From JAWXCH01 sp034440595 (GTDB lineage: Bacteria > Planctomycetota > Planctomycetia > Pirellulales > JALHPA01), in contig JAWXCH010000188.1 of NCBI GenBank assembly GCA_034440595.1, positions 1-22,971 on the forward strand: a DNA stretch of 22,971 nucleotides. Direction: 5' to 3'. A model generated the notes under the pieces. It saw nothing but the letters and a program-made list of their open reading frames with translations. It made no database searches and was not told the DNA's origin. Positions 6,593 to 13,570 of the stretch are shown here, piece by piece. The first letter of the stretch is position 1, and each line of letters starts with the position of its first letter. Position numbers and translations under genes: made by a program.

Positions 6593-8005
6593 TTACAGCG
6601 TGGCCGCCAGGCAATGTTTGTTGGCCATGAGTACGCCGCTCATCATTGCACCGATGATTCCCACCCCCCCCTGATCAGTCCCACAGACAAACAAGTTGTA
6701 GAGATGCGCAGTCCCCTCCAACCGCTTTTGTGGTGCTCCATAGACCGCACCATTGTCATGCCAGGTGAACCGCTGGATCGTCGTCGGGGTGAACATATCG
6801 ATCGCCACCGTGTGTGGTCGAAAGTCGGGCACAAATCGCACCGCCGAGGCGGTCATCCGTTCGTACCATTCCGCCTTGGCAGCGCGGTAGTCCGGCTCAT
6901 TCAGCGCTCGCCAGCGGTCGTAGTGTGCTAGTGCCGTGATACGAACCACACCTTCGTCCAACTGTTGACCGTCGGGATAGAGAAAATTATTCGGCGAGCA
7001 AATCACCCCGCTCCGAACGTCGGCCAGTTCCGTAGCCGGCTCCTCCCAGTGAAATTTGTCGCAATCGTTAAAAAACACAATCGTCTCATTGTGGCCCAGC
7101 TCCGTCGGTTGACGATCGAGCAGCGAGATCGACTCAATGAACGACAATCGCCCTGGTGCGGTCTGTTGAATCGGCTGCGGTGCAGGTTCGCTATTCGGAT
7201 TCTGTGCGCACAGCCGCATTGTTTCGCACCAACCGACCGACGAGAGCACCTGCCGTGCTTGAATGCTGCTGCCGTCATCCAGCTCAATACTGGCGACCGC
7301 ATCGCCATTCACCACAATTCGACTTACACCGGCACGGAGCCGAAGTTCTCCCCCCCGCTCTTTGTAGCGGCGCGTCAGCAGCTTCAGAATTCTGCGCACA
7401 CCGTCGAACGGTCGCGAAAAACCTTCAAGGAGTACGCTGCGAAACATCACGCTAAAATGCCCCCACTCCATATCGTGTGGGCTAGCGCTCCCATAGTACA
7501 ACAGCGGACAGTAAAGCATCTCGATCAGCAGCGGATCGCTGAGGTATTGTGCGACGACCTCTCTGGACGAGACGCGAATCTCCGGTCGATCCAGCTCATC
7601 GTACCCGACCAATTGCGACACTAACCGGTCCAGACCATCGATCTGACTGGGGAACTCGCGAGCTACCTCCGCGCGAAACAGCTCAAAGTCGTTGCTGAAG
7701 CGGAGGCGCATGTTGGGAAATGCGATCGACGAGCCGCGCTGCGGGGATAGCTCGAATTCCTCCCAGCCAAAACGTAACTGCCGCAACAGCCGAGGCAACG
7801 GGCCTTGCTTGGCCCCCTTCCGCTGATAGTTTGTCACCGCGTGCAGGCCGACATCAAAGTTGCGGCCATCCAGGCGGTAGAAAGAATTCAAACCGCCGAT
7901 GGTCGTATGCCGCTCTAGAATGCAGACGCGCTGGCCAAAGTGTGCCAGGCGAATTCCAGCCGCCAGCCCAGACATGCCGGCACCAATGATCGCGACATCG
8001 TACAT
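6593..8005 (-). CDS. CrtI/phytoene desaturase-like FAD-dependent oxidoreductase (second of two)
   Basis: 470 aa, related to but clearly distinct from the neighbouring oxidoreductase. It begins MYDVAIIGAGMSGLAAG with the FAD Rossmann motif GAGMSG (8-13) and ILERHTTIGG after the second strand. The C-terminal FAD-contact segment is NLFVCGTDQGGVGIIGAMM (about 440-458). As in CrtI-family enzymes, the long middle region should form the substrate-binding domain. It lies 53 bases downstream of the acyl carrier protein gene and upstream of the other CrtI-like gene, in one minus-strand run. A role in desaturating or isomerising a carrier-bound acyl chain is inferred from context. The real substrate cannot be read from the sequence. 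Confidence 0.85.
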   Translation of the reverse strand: MYDVAIIGAGMSGLAAGIRLAHFGQRVCILERHTTIGGLNSFYRLDGRNFDVGLHAVTNYQRKGAKQGPLPRLLRQLRFGWEEFELSPQRGSSIAFPNMRLRFSNDFELFRAEVAREFPSQIDGLDRLVSQLVGYDELDRPEIRVSSREVVAQYLSDPLLIEMLYCPLLYYGSASPHDMEWGHFSVMFRSVLLEGFSRPFDGVRRILKLLTRRYKERGGELRLRAGVSRIVVNGDAVASIELDDGSSIQARQVLSSVGWCETMRLCAQNPNSEPAPQPIQQTAPGRLSFIESISLLDRQPTELGHNETIVFFNDCDKFHWEEPATELADVRSGVICSPNNFLYPDGQQLDEGVVRITALAHYDRWRALNEPDYRAAKAEWYERMTASAVRFVPDFRPHTVAIDMFTPTTIQRFTWHDNGAVYGAPQKRLEGTAHLYNLFVCGTDQGGVGIIGAMMSGVLMANKHCLAATL

Positions 8006-8058
8006 TTTGGCAGACGGCCAGAGCTTGTCGGGTATGGTTGGTGCAAGCAGAGCTTTGG

Positions 8059-8319
8059 CTAAGCCTTCTGCATATCCTTCATCAGCGGTTCGAGGTACTC
8101 GACCGTGCTGGACATACTGGCCAGTCGCTGGTAATCCTCTTCCGGGATCTGGATGCGGTAGCGCTTGCGCAGCTCCATGACAATATCCAGAAAGTCCATA
8201 CTGTCGAGCTCCATTTGCTCGCGCAGCAACTTGTCGTCGTCCAACTGCCCTAGTTCCTCGTCTGGCACGATATCCGACAGAATTTCAATGATCTCTTCGC
8301 GTATTTCGGCAGAAGTCAT
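8059..8319 (-). CDS. Acyl carrier protein
   Basis: 86 aa. Acidic, helical, with the phosphopantetheine attachment site in ELDSMDFLDIVMEL, modified serine Ser40. The helix before it (IREEIIEILSDIVPDEELGQL) and the acidic recognition helix after it are standard for type II ACPs. The start at 8319 (MTSAEIREE) was preferred over an upstream ATG at 8391 because the shorter form has normal ACP length and a GGAGGGAG purine stretch precedes it. The gene lies between the KAS gene (86 bases upstream) and the second CrtI-like oxidoreductase. As a dedicated ACP it would carry the growing chain for the KAS, FabZ, reductase and possibly the two desaturase-like enzymes. Confidence 0.93.
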   Translation of the reverse strand: MTSAEIREEIIEILSDIVPDEELGQLDDDKLLREQMELDSMDFLDIVMELRKRYRIQIPEEDYQRLASMSSTVEYLEPLMKDMQKA

Positions 8320-8405
8320 GCCGTGCTCTCCCTCCAGTATCCGTGAACCGAACGACGCCGTTCGGCAATTTATGCGCAAAATGGACGCCAATCGTGCGTC
8401 TGATT

Positions 8406-9650
8406 CTACATCCGTTTGATGACGACGACCGAGTTGATCCCGAGCATCCCAAATGAATTGTTGACGATGGTCTCGACGCGATCAAGGGCCTGCGGTTGAT
8501 TCACAACCAGCCCGGGCAGGCCGCACTCTTCATCCAACTCGTCAACATTGATCGTAGCATGGCACTGCGCATCGTCAAAAGCTGGCAAATTGCCGGCTAA
8601 TTCCAGGGCACCGGCCGCCCCCATGGCGTGACCGATGAAGCTTTTGGCGTTGTTAAAACGAGTTCGCGACGATCCCGCGAACACGTTTCTTAGCGCAATC
8701 GCCTCCTGAATGTCTCCTGAACTGGTCCCCGTGGCGTGTGTGCTGACAATATCGACCTGGTCAGGACGCATGCCGGCCCGCTTCAATGCTAAACGGACGC
8801 ACTGTTCCTGCCGCACCGGGTTCGGTAGTACAAAATCGCTAGCGTCGCTGTTGATCGCGTAGCCGACCAGTTCGCCGTATATCTTCGCTCCGCGCGCCTT
8901 GGCGTCAGCCAGTCGCTCCAGGACGTAAATACAGCCCCCTTCGGCCACCACAATCCCATTGCGGCATTTATCAAACGGCCGCGACGCCTGCGTCGGATCG
9001 GCGTGTGAGGCCAACGCCCCCTGACTCTTAAAACTGGCAAATATCCCAAACGTATGGATGCTCTCGGAGACCCCTCCGGCCAGGGCCAGATCGCAGTCCC
9101 CTAGCCGCAGCATCTGTGCCCCTTGAATCAAACCGGCGTTACCGGCCGCACAGGCCGCTCCGATCGTATAGTGCGGGCCAGTAATCCCCATATTCAGCGA
9201 GATTTCGCCGGCCGGGTTATTGGCCACCGTGCGTGGATTATGGTGGTGCGACCAGAATTTAACGTCGTAGTCGTACTCTTTGAGCGCGTAAATCTCGTTC
9301 TCGGTCTCGACGTTACCATGTTCAGTCAGGCCGACGTATATGCCCACGGTCGACTTGTCGATGTTCGGCCAATCGAGTCCAGCGTCAGCAATGGCCTCGT
9401 TCGCACAGTAAATCCCAACACTACCAGCGCGAGTTCCGCGACGGACTTCCTTCTTTTTTTGGTACTTCAGCTCGTCAAAAGTGCATACTCCGGCATGAGT
9501 TGCACCGACATAGCGAATATCGTAATTCGTGACGCCGCTACGGCCAGCGAGCAGGCTGCTGCGGAACTCGGTCAGATCGTTACCGTTCGGTGCCGCCAGC
9601 CCGATCCCGGTGATGACGATCCGAAAATTGTCCGAGTCACGCTCAAGCAT
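8406..9650 (-). CDS. FabF-type beta-ketoacyl-ACP synthase II
   Basis: 414 aa, a usual KAS-II length. The Cys-His-His active site is complete: Cys167 in GAACAAGNAG, His305 in STHATGTSSGD and His341 in SFIGHAMGAAG. The protein should therefore be a true condensing enzyme rather than a chain-length factor. The start at 9650 (MLERDSDNFRIVITG) was chosen over 9710 because AAGGA sits 7 bases upstream and the KAS core begins immediately. It extends an acyl-ACP by two carbons from malonyl-ACP with loss of CO2. It is the first gene of the minus-strand cluster, so transcription of the whole unit may begin in the 108-base gap before TsaD's stop codon. The sequence differs enough from standard FabF (GAACAAG in place of TACATG-like) to suggest a specialised, secondary-metabolism type. 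Confidence 0.92.
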   Translation of the reverse strand: MLERDSDNFRIVITGIGLAAPNGNDLTEFRSSLLAGRSGVTNYDIRYVGATHAGVCTFDELKYQKKKEVRRGTRAGSVGIYCANEAIADAGLDWPNIDKSTVGIYVGLTEHGNVETENEIYALKEYDYDVKFWSHHHNPRTVANNPAGEISLNMGITGPHYTIGAACAAGNAGLIQGAQMLRLGDCDLALAGGVSESIHTFGIFASFKSQGALASHADPTQASRPFDKCRNGIVVAEGGCIYVLERLADAKARGAKIYGELVGYAINSDASDFVLPNPVRQEQCVRLALKRAGMRPDQVDIVSTHATGTSSGDIQEAIALRNVFAGSSRTRFNNAKSFIGHAMGAAGALELAGNLPAFDDAQCHATINVDELDEECGLPGLVVNQPQALDRVETIVNNSFGMLGINSVVVIKRM

Positions 9651-9698
9651 CCACCTGTCCTTGCATTTATGTAAACTCTCGAAGTTACCGTTTGGGTG

Positions 9699-9716
9699 CC
9701 CCGTTGGCAAGCGGGG
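9699..9716. other. 5-bp hairpin in the FAS-cluster leader region
   Basis: CCCCG (9699-9703) and CGGGG (9712-9716) pair around TTGGCAAG. It lies between the KAS start and the TsaD stop, in the region that should hold the cluster promoter. No convincing -35/-10 pair was found there. Confidence 0.3.
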
Positions 9717-9758
9717 GGATTGAGTGTTGAGGACGCTGAAAATTCAGGAAATTCAAGC

Positions 9759-10784
9759 CTAAACCGCTCCCCTCACCAATCCCGGCACCACATCCAGCTC
9801 CAAATCCTCAAACAGCCCGACTTTGAATCGCTCCACCGCGATGGCCCCCATCACGGCGTTGTCTGTACAAAGGTTCGCGGGTGGGATAAACAGCCGCACA
9901 TCGGCCTGCTGGCAGGCCTCGGTCAATTTGGCTCGAAATCGCCCGTTGGCCGCGACTCCCCCTGCTACGCACAGTGTGCGCAGATTCGTCGCGTCAACCG
10001 CTTGCAGACTCTTGCCAATCAGACAATCGATGACCGCCTCTTGAAAACTGGCCGCCAGGTCGGCAATCGTTTGCTGATCCAGCACCGAAGAATCCACCGG
10101 CATCCCTTGCCCGACAATTTGATAACGCACCGCCGTTTTCAGGCCGCTGAAGCTGAAGTCCAGCCGCTCCACGTCGCGCAGTAGCGACCGCGGAAAGTCA
10201 TACCGCTGCGGGTTGCCAGCAATCGCGGCCTTTTCAATGTTCGGCCCGCCGGGGTACGGCAGACCCAGCATCGCGGCCACCTTGTCAAACGCTTCCCCCG
10301 CAGCGTCGTCGATCGTTCCCCCTAGCGGCGTAAAATCGATCGGGCCAAGGCAACGGTACAGACTCGTGTGCCCGCCACTCACCACCAGACCTATACAAGG
10401 AAACACATCCGCACCGTGCGCAATACGGCAGGCGTAGATGTGTGCCTGCAAATGATTCACCGCAATCAGCGGGATATTCAGCGCCAGGCAGAGAGCTTTG
10501 GCCGCGGCCAGCCCGACGAGCAGCGAACCGGCTAGCCCCGGCTGATTGGCGACGGCAACCGCGTCCAGATCGGTTAGCTTTATCCCGGCACGGCGGAGCG
10601 TCTCATCGATAACCGGCAGAATCCGTTCCAGATGTGCGCGTGAGGCGATTTCTGGAACCACGCCCCCGAACCGCTGATGCAGCTCATCTTGCGAGGCAAC
10701 GACGGAGCCAAGTACCTGTAACTCGCCCGTGACGACCGCGGCGGCCGTCTCATCGCAAGTCGTTTCGATGGTCAGAATCTTCAT
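9759..10784 (-). CDS. tsaD: tRNA N6-adenosine threonylcarbamoyltransferase TsaD
   Basis: 341 aa, the standard length. It begins MKILTIETTCDETAAAVV, the hallmark TsaD N-terminus. Metal-binding residues His111 and His115 lie in NHLQAHIYA, the nucleotide-binding SGGHTSLY follows at about 134-141, and the late CTDNAVMGA holds the third metal ligand Asp. TsaD, with TsaB and TsaE, transfers threonylcarbamoyl from threonylcarbamoyl-AMP to A37 of ANN-decoding tRNAs (t6A). No other t6A gene is in the window. It is transcribed in the same direction as the FAS cluster, 108 bases upstream of it, so readthrough into the cluster is possible. All key residues are present and the call is secure. Confidence 0.97.
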   Translation of the reverse strand: MKILTIETTCDETAAAVVTGELQVLGSVVASQDELHQRFGGVVPEIASRAHLERILPVIDETLRRAGIKLTDLDAVAVANQPGLAGSLLVGLAAAKALCLALNIPLIAVNHLQAHIYACRIAHGADVFPCIGLVVSGGHTSLYRCLGPIDFTPLGGTIDDAAGEAFDKVAAMLGLPYPGGPNIEKAAIAGNPQRYDFPRSLLRDVERLDFSFSGLKTAVRYQIVGQGMPVDSSVLDQQTIADLAASFQEAVIDCLIGKSLQAVDATNLRTLCVAGGVAANGRFRAKLTEACQQADVRLFIPPANLCTDNAVMGAIAVERFKVGLFEDLELDVVPGLVRGAV

Positions 10785-10881
10785 TCAACCAGCATAGCAG
10801 CCAAGACTGTCGGCTCGAAAGTGCCTGATCGATATCACTAACTGCCAGCGGCAACCGGTTCAATTGCACTACTTGGCCGCA

Positions 10882-12642
10882 CTACTTCGCTTTGGCAATC
10901 TCACTATTCAGATAATCGATTGCCTTCTGCAACTGCCGATCGACAAACTTTGGCGATGTCTTTGGATCAGCCTTTTTGAGCGGCACAAGTTTCGTGTTGT
11001 CGGGGTCTGTCGGTTTTTCTGAGTCTGCCGGGGCGTCGTCTGATTTGTCTGTCTCGTCAGGATCGCTGGCTTCGTCGTCGCTCTTTTTGGAATCATCAGC
11101 GGCACTTTTCTTGGCAGGCTCCTCAGCCGCCGGTTTTTCGTCGGCAGGCTTCGTGTCGGTAGAATCCAATTCAAACAGCGTATCCTCATCTTCCGATGAT
11201 TGATCGCCTGTTTTTTTATCTTCCGGCTTCTTTTCGTCTGATTTCTCGTCGGCGGCAGGCTTTTCGTCCGCCGGTTTGGTCTCGTCCGGCTTTTTCTCCT
11301 CGGACTTCGGCCCAGTGGACTCTGCTTCCGTATCTCCATCTTTCAATCGAGCGATCAGAATATCACGCTTGCGGCGGTATTCGACCAATTGTTCCAGTTC
11401 GGCGGGGACCAGCTTCAGTTCGTAACCGTCATTCGGCTTGACTCCCCACTCGTCGGTTTCCTTGGCATCGGGAAAGCGATGAATGTTGTGGCCGTTCGGA
11501 CGTTGATAGCTAGCGGTAGTCAGCTTCAAGGCACTCTTGCCATCCTCCAGCTCGATGACGTTCTGCACGCTCCCCTTGCCCCAAGTTCGTTCCCCTATCA
11601 CCACAGCCCGTTTGTGATCTTGCAGACAGGCCGAGACAATTTCGCTGGCACTTGCGCTGTAGCGATTGACCAGAATCACCATCGGAAAGTCGTCAAATGT
11701 GCCGTTTTTCTTGGCTTCCCAGGTCCGCTCGGGCGTGTTCCGCCCTTTGGTGCTGACAATCTTGCCGTCGTTGATGAACAGGTCGCACACTTCAATGGCT
11801 GAGGTCAGCAGCCCACCTGGGTTGAACCGCAGGTCCAAAATCAACCCGCGCATGTTCTGCTCGGAAAGTTCCTTCAGCGCTTTCTTCAGCTCCCCAGCCG
11901 TCTCGCGGCTGAAGGAAGTCAGCCGGATGTAGCCGATCTTCTGCTCTGGATCGAGCATGAACTCCCAGTCGTCGTTCGGCTTGTGTGTATCGCCAAGTAC
12001 GGTCGAAACGCGAATGATCTCTCGCTTCAAAGAGACCGTTTTTTGCTTACCGGTAAGGGCACTCTGCACCGTGATGGTGACGCTGGTGCCGGCTTCGCCT
12101 TTCAACTGGCGAACTGCCTCGGCCAGGTCGATCCCTTTGGTCGATTTGCCTTCGATTTCCAGAACCCGATCGCCGGCCTGAATTCCAGCCCGATAGGCCG
12201 GGGTGCCAACCAACGGGCTGAGGATCTTCAGCAGCCCGTCGTCGATGGTGATCTGAATCCCGATGCCGCCAAACTGGCTTTCGACCGAGCTTTTAAAACC
12301 GCTAATCTCGTCCGGGCCAATGTAGCTGGAGTACGGGTCCAGCTTGCTGAGGGCACCCTTGATGGCCGCCTCCATCAGTTCGCGACGATCGACTTCCTTC
12401 ACATAATTCCGCTCGACTTGGTCAAGCGTATCGGCGAAAGAGCGAAACAATTCGTAGTACTCGTCGTCAGAACGAGGCAGTCTGGCGTCCGATTTTGAGG
12501 GAGTAGCGATGGCCTCTTTGGCCGTTTGGTTGGCATCCGGCTCGGCGGCGGTCGCAGGAACGGCCAGCAAGGCAGCCAGAATCACTGCCGTCGAAATCGC
12601 TGCCGTCGAAATCATTGCCGTCGAAAAACGTCGAACAGCCAT
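10882..12642 (-). CDS. ctpA: S41 family carboxy-terminal processing protease with PDZ domain
   Basis: 586 aa. An N-terminal signal peptide with a Ser/Thr/Ala/Ile-rich core (about 8-33) ends near TAAEP. A PDZ domain covers about 120-200 (GIGIQITIDDG to VTITVQS). The protease domain follows, with LILDLRFNPGG at 267-277 and the Ser-Lys-Gln catalytic set Ser331 in SASASE, Lys356 and Gln360 in GKGSVQ. Such enzymes cleave periplasmic or envelope proteins near their C-termini. Residues about 437-563 form a long Lys/Glu/Asp/Pro repeat tail, unusual in length, followed by a short helix FVDRQLQKAIDYLNSEIAKAK. The start at 12642 was preferred to 12822 because GGGAG lies 9 bases upstream and a signal peptide begins at once. 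A possible -10 TATACT lies at 12761-12766 on this strand, but with a poor -35. Confidence 0.92.
   Translation of the reverse strand: MAVRRFSTAMISTAAISTAVILAALLAVPATAAEPDANQTAKEAIATPSKSDARLPRSDDEYYELFRSFADTLDQVERNYVKEVDRRELMEAAIKGALSKLDPYSSYIGPDEISGFKSSVESQFGGIGIQITIDDGLLKILSPLVGTPAYRAGIQAGDRVLEIEGKSTKGIDLAEAVRQLKGEAGTSVTITVQSALTGKQKTVSLKREIIRVSTVLGDTHKPNDDWEFMLDPEQKIGYIRLTSFSRETAGELKKALKELSEQNMRGLILDLRFNPGGLLTSAIEVCDLFINDGKIVSTKGRNTPERTWEAKKNGTFDDFPMVILVNRYSASASEIVSACLQDHKRAVVIGERTWGKGSVQNVIELEDGKSALKLTTASYQRPNGHNIHRFPDAKETDEWGVKPNDGYELKLVPAELEQLVEYRRKRDILIARLKDGDTEAESTGPKSEEKKPDETKPADEKPAADEKSDEKKPEDKKTGDQSSEDEDTLFELDSTDTKPADEKPAAEEPAKKSAADDSKKSDDEASDPDETDKSDDAPADSEKPTDPDNTKLVPLKKADPKTSPKFVDRQLQKAIDYLNSEIAKAK
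12580..12624. repeat. Three tandem 15-bp units inside the protease signal peptide
   Basis: AATCACTGCCGTCGA, AATCGCTGCCGTCGA and AATCATTGCCGTCGA follow one another at 12580-12594, 12595-12609 and 12610-12624, each differing at one or two bases. The period is a multiple of three, so gain or loss of a unit keeps frame. On the coding strand they encode the repeated STAxI of the signal-peptide core. Confidence 0.9.
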
Positions 12643-12827
12643 GAGCAGATACTCCCAATAGGTGAAAATCAGTGCAGATCGTATGAACGGTGCGGTCGGC
12701 TTGCCGGCGGCGGATTGGTCCGGAAAAAACGCCTCTCTACGGCCCGGCAGGGTAGCTCTCAGTATAACTGAACTGGCGGATTTCCCAAAGTAAATGCGGC
12801 TTTTCAATTGTTCAGCTTGCAAAATGG

Positions 12828-12855
12828 TTGACAGCCGAATCAGTTTGGGTAGAAT
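12828..12855 (+). promoter_or_regulatory. Strong sigma70-type promoter (P1)
   Basis: TTGACA at 12828-12833 matches the -35 consensus and TAGAAT at 12850-12855 is one base from the -10 consensus, with a 16-bp spacer. Initiation near 12862 would give a leader of about 100 nt before the ATG at 12965. That leader contains a 6-bp hairpin CATTCG/CGAATG at 12903-12921 and GCCT/AGGC around a CCTCC-like segment at 12936-12948. Confidence 0.75.
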
Positions 12856-12964
12856 CGTCCGAAGCTGTTGACCGCAGCACCATCGGCGGAAGCCAAATTT
12901 TACATTCGTTCTAAGCGAATGCGTTTCATTTAACTGCCTCCTGTAGGCAAGAAAGTGAGTTGCT

Positions 12965-13375
12965 ATGACTCTACTTGAGCGTGCGCACTCTGCGCAAAAA
13001 GCGTTGTTTTCCCGCTATGACCGCCTGAATCAGCTTTGGACGGAAGCGGAGAAGCGTTTGACTTCTAACCATGTACCTCATTTTGTTACGGTTGTCTGCC
13101 AACGTTGGCCTGATATCCAAGGCGAAGAGACAATCGAAGAAATCGGCTTGGTTAAGATTAAAGGAGAATGGCGGATCGGCTTCACTGAAGTCGACGGTCG
13201 CGATACCGATTATCTTCATGTATCATGGATACCAATTGTTGATTGCTCTGCGCAAATACGGGTCAATTGCGCGAAGCATTTGCCAAAGTTGGAACAAGCA
13301 GTGGTGGAATCAGCAGAAAAGTTCATTCCGCGCGTCGACATCGCGATTGATGAGCTAACTAAGTTCTTGGCGTAG
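12965..13375 (+). CDS. Hypothetical protein, 136 aa
   Basis: I do not recognise the family. It is a soluble protein with no signal peptide or membrane segment. An N-terminal helical part (ERAHSAQKALFSRYDRLNQLWTE, given only as its first and last motifs ERAHSAQ and RLNQLWTE) is followed by a beta-rich centre with VCQRW, LVKIKGEWRIGF and DYLHVSWIPI. A C-terminal helix follows (HLPKLEQAVVESAEKF to ELTKFLA). The ATG is preceded by GTGAG at a short distance, a weak ribosome-binding site. Being a gene is well supported: a near-consensus promoter lies about 137 bases upstream and a textbook intrinsic terminator begins 20 bases after the stop, so it forms its own transcription unit. It reads like a small accessory gene. 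Confidence 0.8.
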   Translation: MTLLERAHSAQKALFSRYDRLNQLWTEAEKRLTSNHVPHFVTVVCQRWPDIQGEETIEEIGLVKIKGEWRIGFTEVDGRDTDYLHVSWIPIVDCSAQIRVNCAKHLPKLEQAVVESAEKFIPRVDIAIDELTKFLA

Positions 13376-13394
13376 TTTTTTAAAGCCGATGGTA

Positions 13395-13427
13395 GCGGGT
13401 TGCCTTGTCGGCAACCCGCTTTTTTTT
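13395..13427 (+). terminator. Intrinsic terminator after the 136-aa gene
   Basis: A perfect 10-bp stem GCGGGTTGCC (13395-13404) / GGCAACCCGC (13410-13419), 5-nt loop, is followed by eight T (13420-13427). It ends the P1 transcript. The last bases of the T-run are shared with the -35 box of the next promoter. Confidence 0.95.
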
Positions 13428-13453
13428 GACAGCTAGCTTAGCTTGGTTAGAAT
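13426..13453 (+). promoter_or_regulatory. Strong sigma70-type promoter (P2)
   Basis: TTGACA (13426-13431), 16-bp spacer, TAGAAT (13448-13453). Boxes, spacing and flanks (TTGACAGC at the -35 side, TTGG before and C after the -10) match P1 at 12828-12855. It overlaps the upstream terminator's T-run by two bases. Predicted start is near 13460. Confidence 0.7.
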
Positions 13454-13459
13454 CAAAAC

Positions 13460-13525
13460 CGCTGCCAGCAATAGTGGCAAGCCGCGCTTGATTCCATTGC
13501 CCCTGGAGTCGCGCGGCTTTTTTCG
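13460..13525 (+). ncRNA. Candidate small RNA or attenuator leader (about 65 nt)
   Basis: Promoter P2 should start transcription near 13460. Before any gene begins, the RNA would form a small hairpin (TGCCA 13463-13467 with TGGCA 13475-13479). It then forms a 9-bp terminator-like stem (AAGCCGCGC 13479-13487 with GCGCGGCTT 13511-13519, 23-nt loop) followed by a T-run to 13523. This layout fits a self-contained small RNA. Equally, it could be a leader whose terminator controls readthrough into the gene starting at 13571. No known RNA family is recognised. Confidence 0.5.
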
Positions 13526-13535
13526 TTTGCGAAGG

Positions 13536-13564
13536 TTGGATACAGGTCAACAGTTTGCTATTAT
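13536..13564 (+). promoter_or_regulatory. Possible promoter for a leaderless transcript
   Basis: TTGGAT (13536-13541), 17-bp spacer, TATTAT (13559-13564). Transcription would start about 6-7 bases on, that is at the ATG at 13571. No Shine-Dalgarno sequence precedes that ATG, which fits a leaderless mRNA. Confidence 0.4.
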
Positions 13565-13570
13565 CCAGCT

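Noticed and set aside
3470..8005. Carotenoid biosynthesis cluster, suggested by the two CrtI-like genes
   Set aside because: No phytoene synthase, cyclase or prenyltransferase is present, and the genes are interleaved with ACP, KAS and FabZ.
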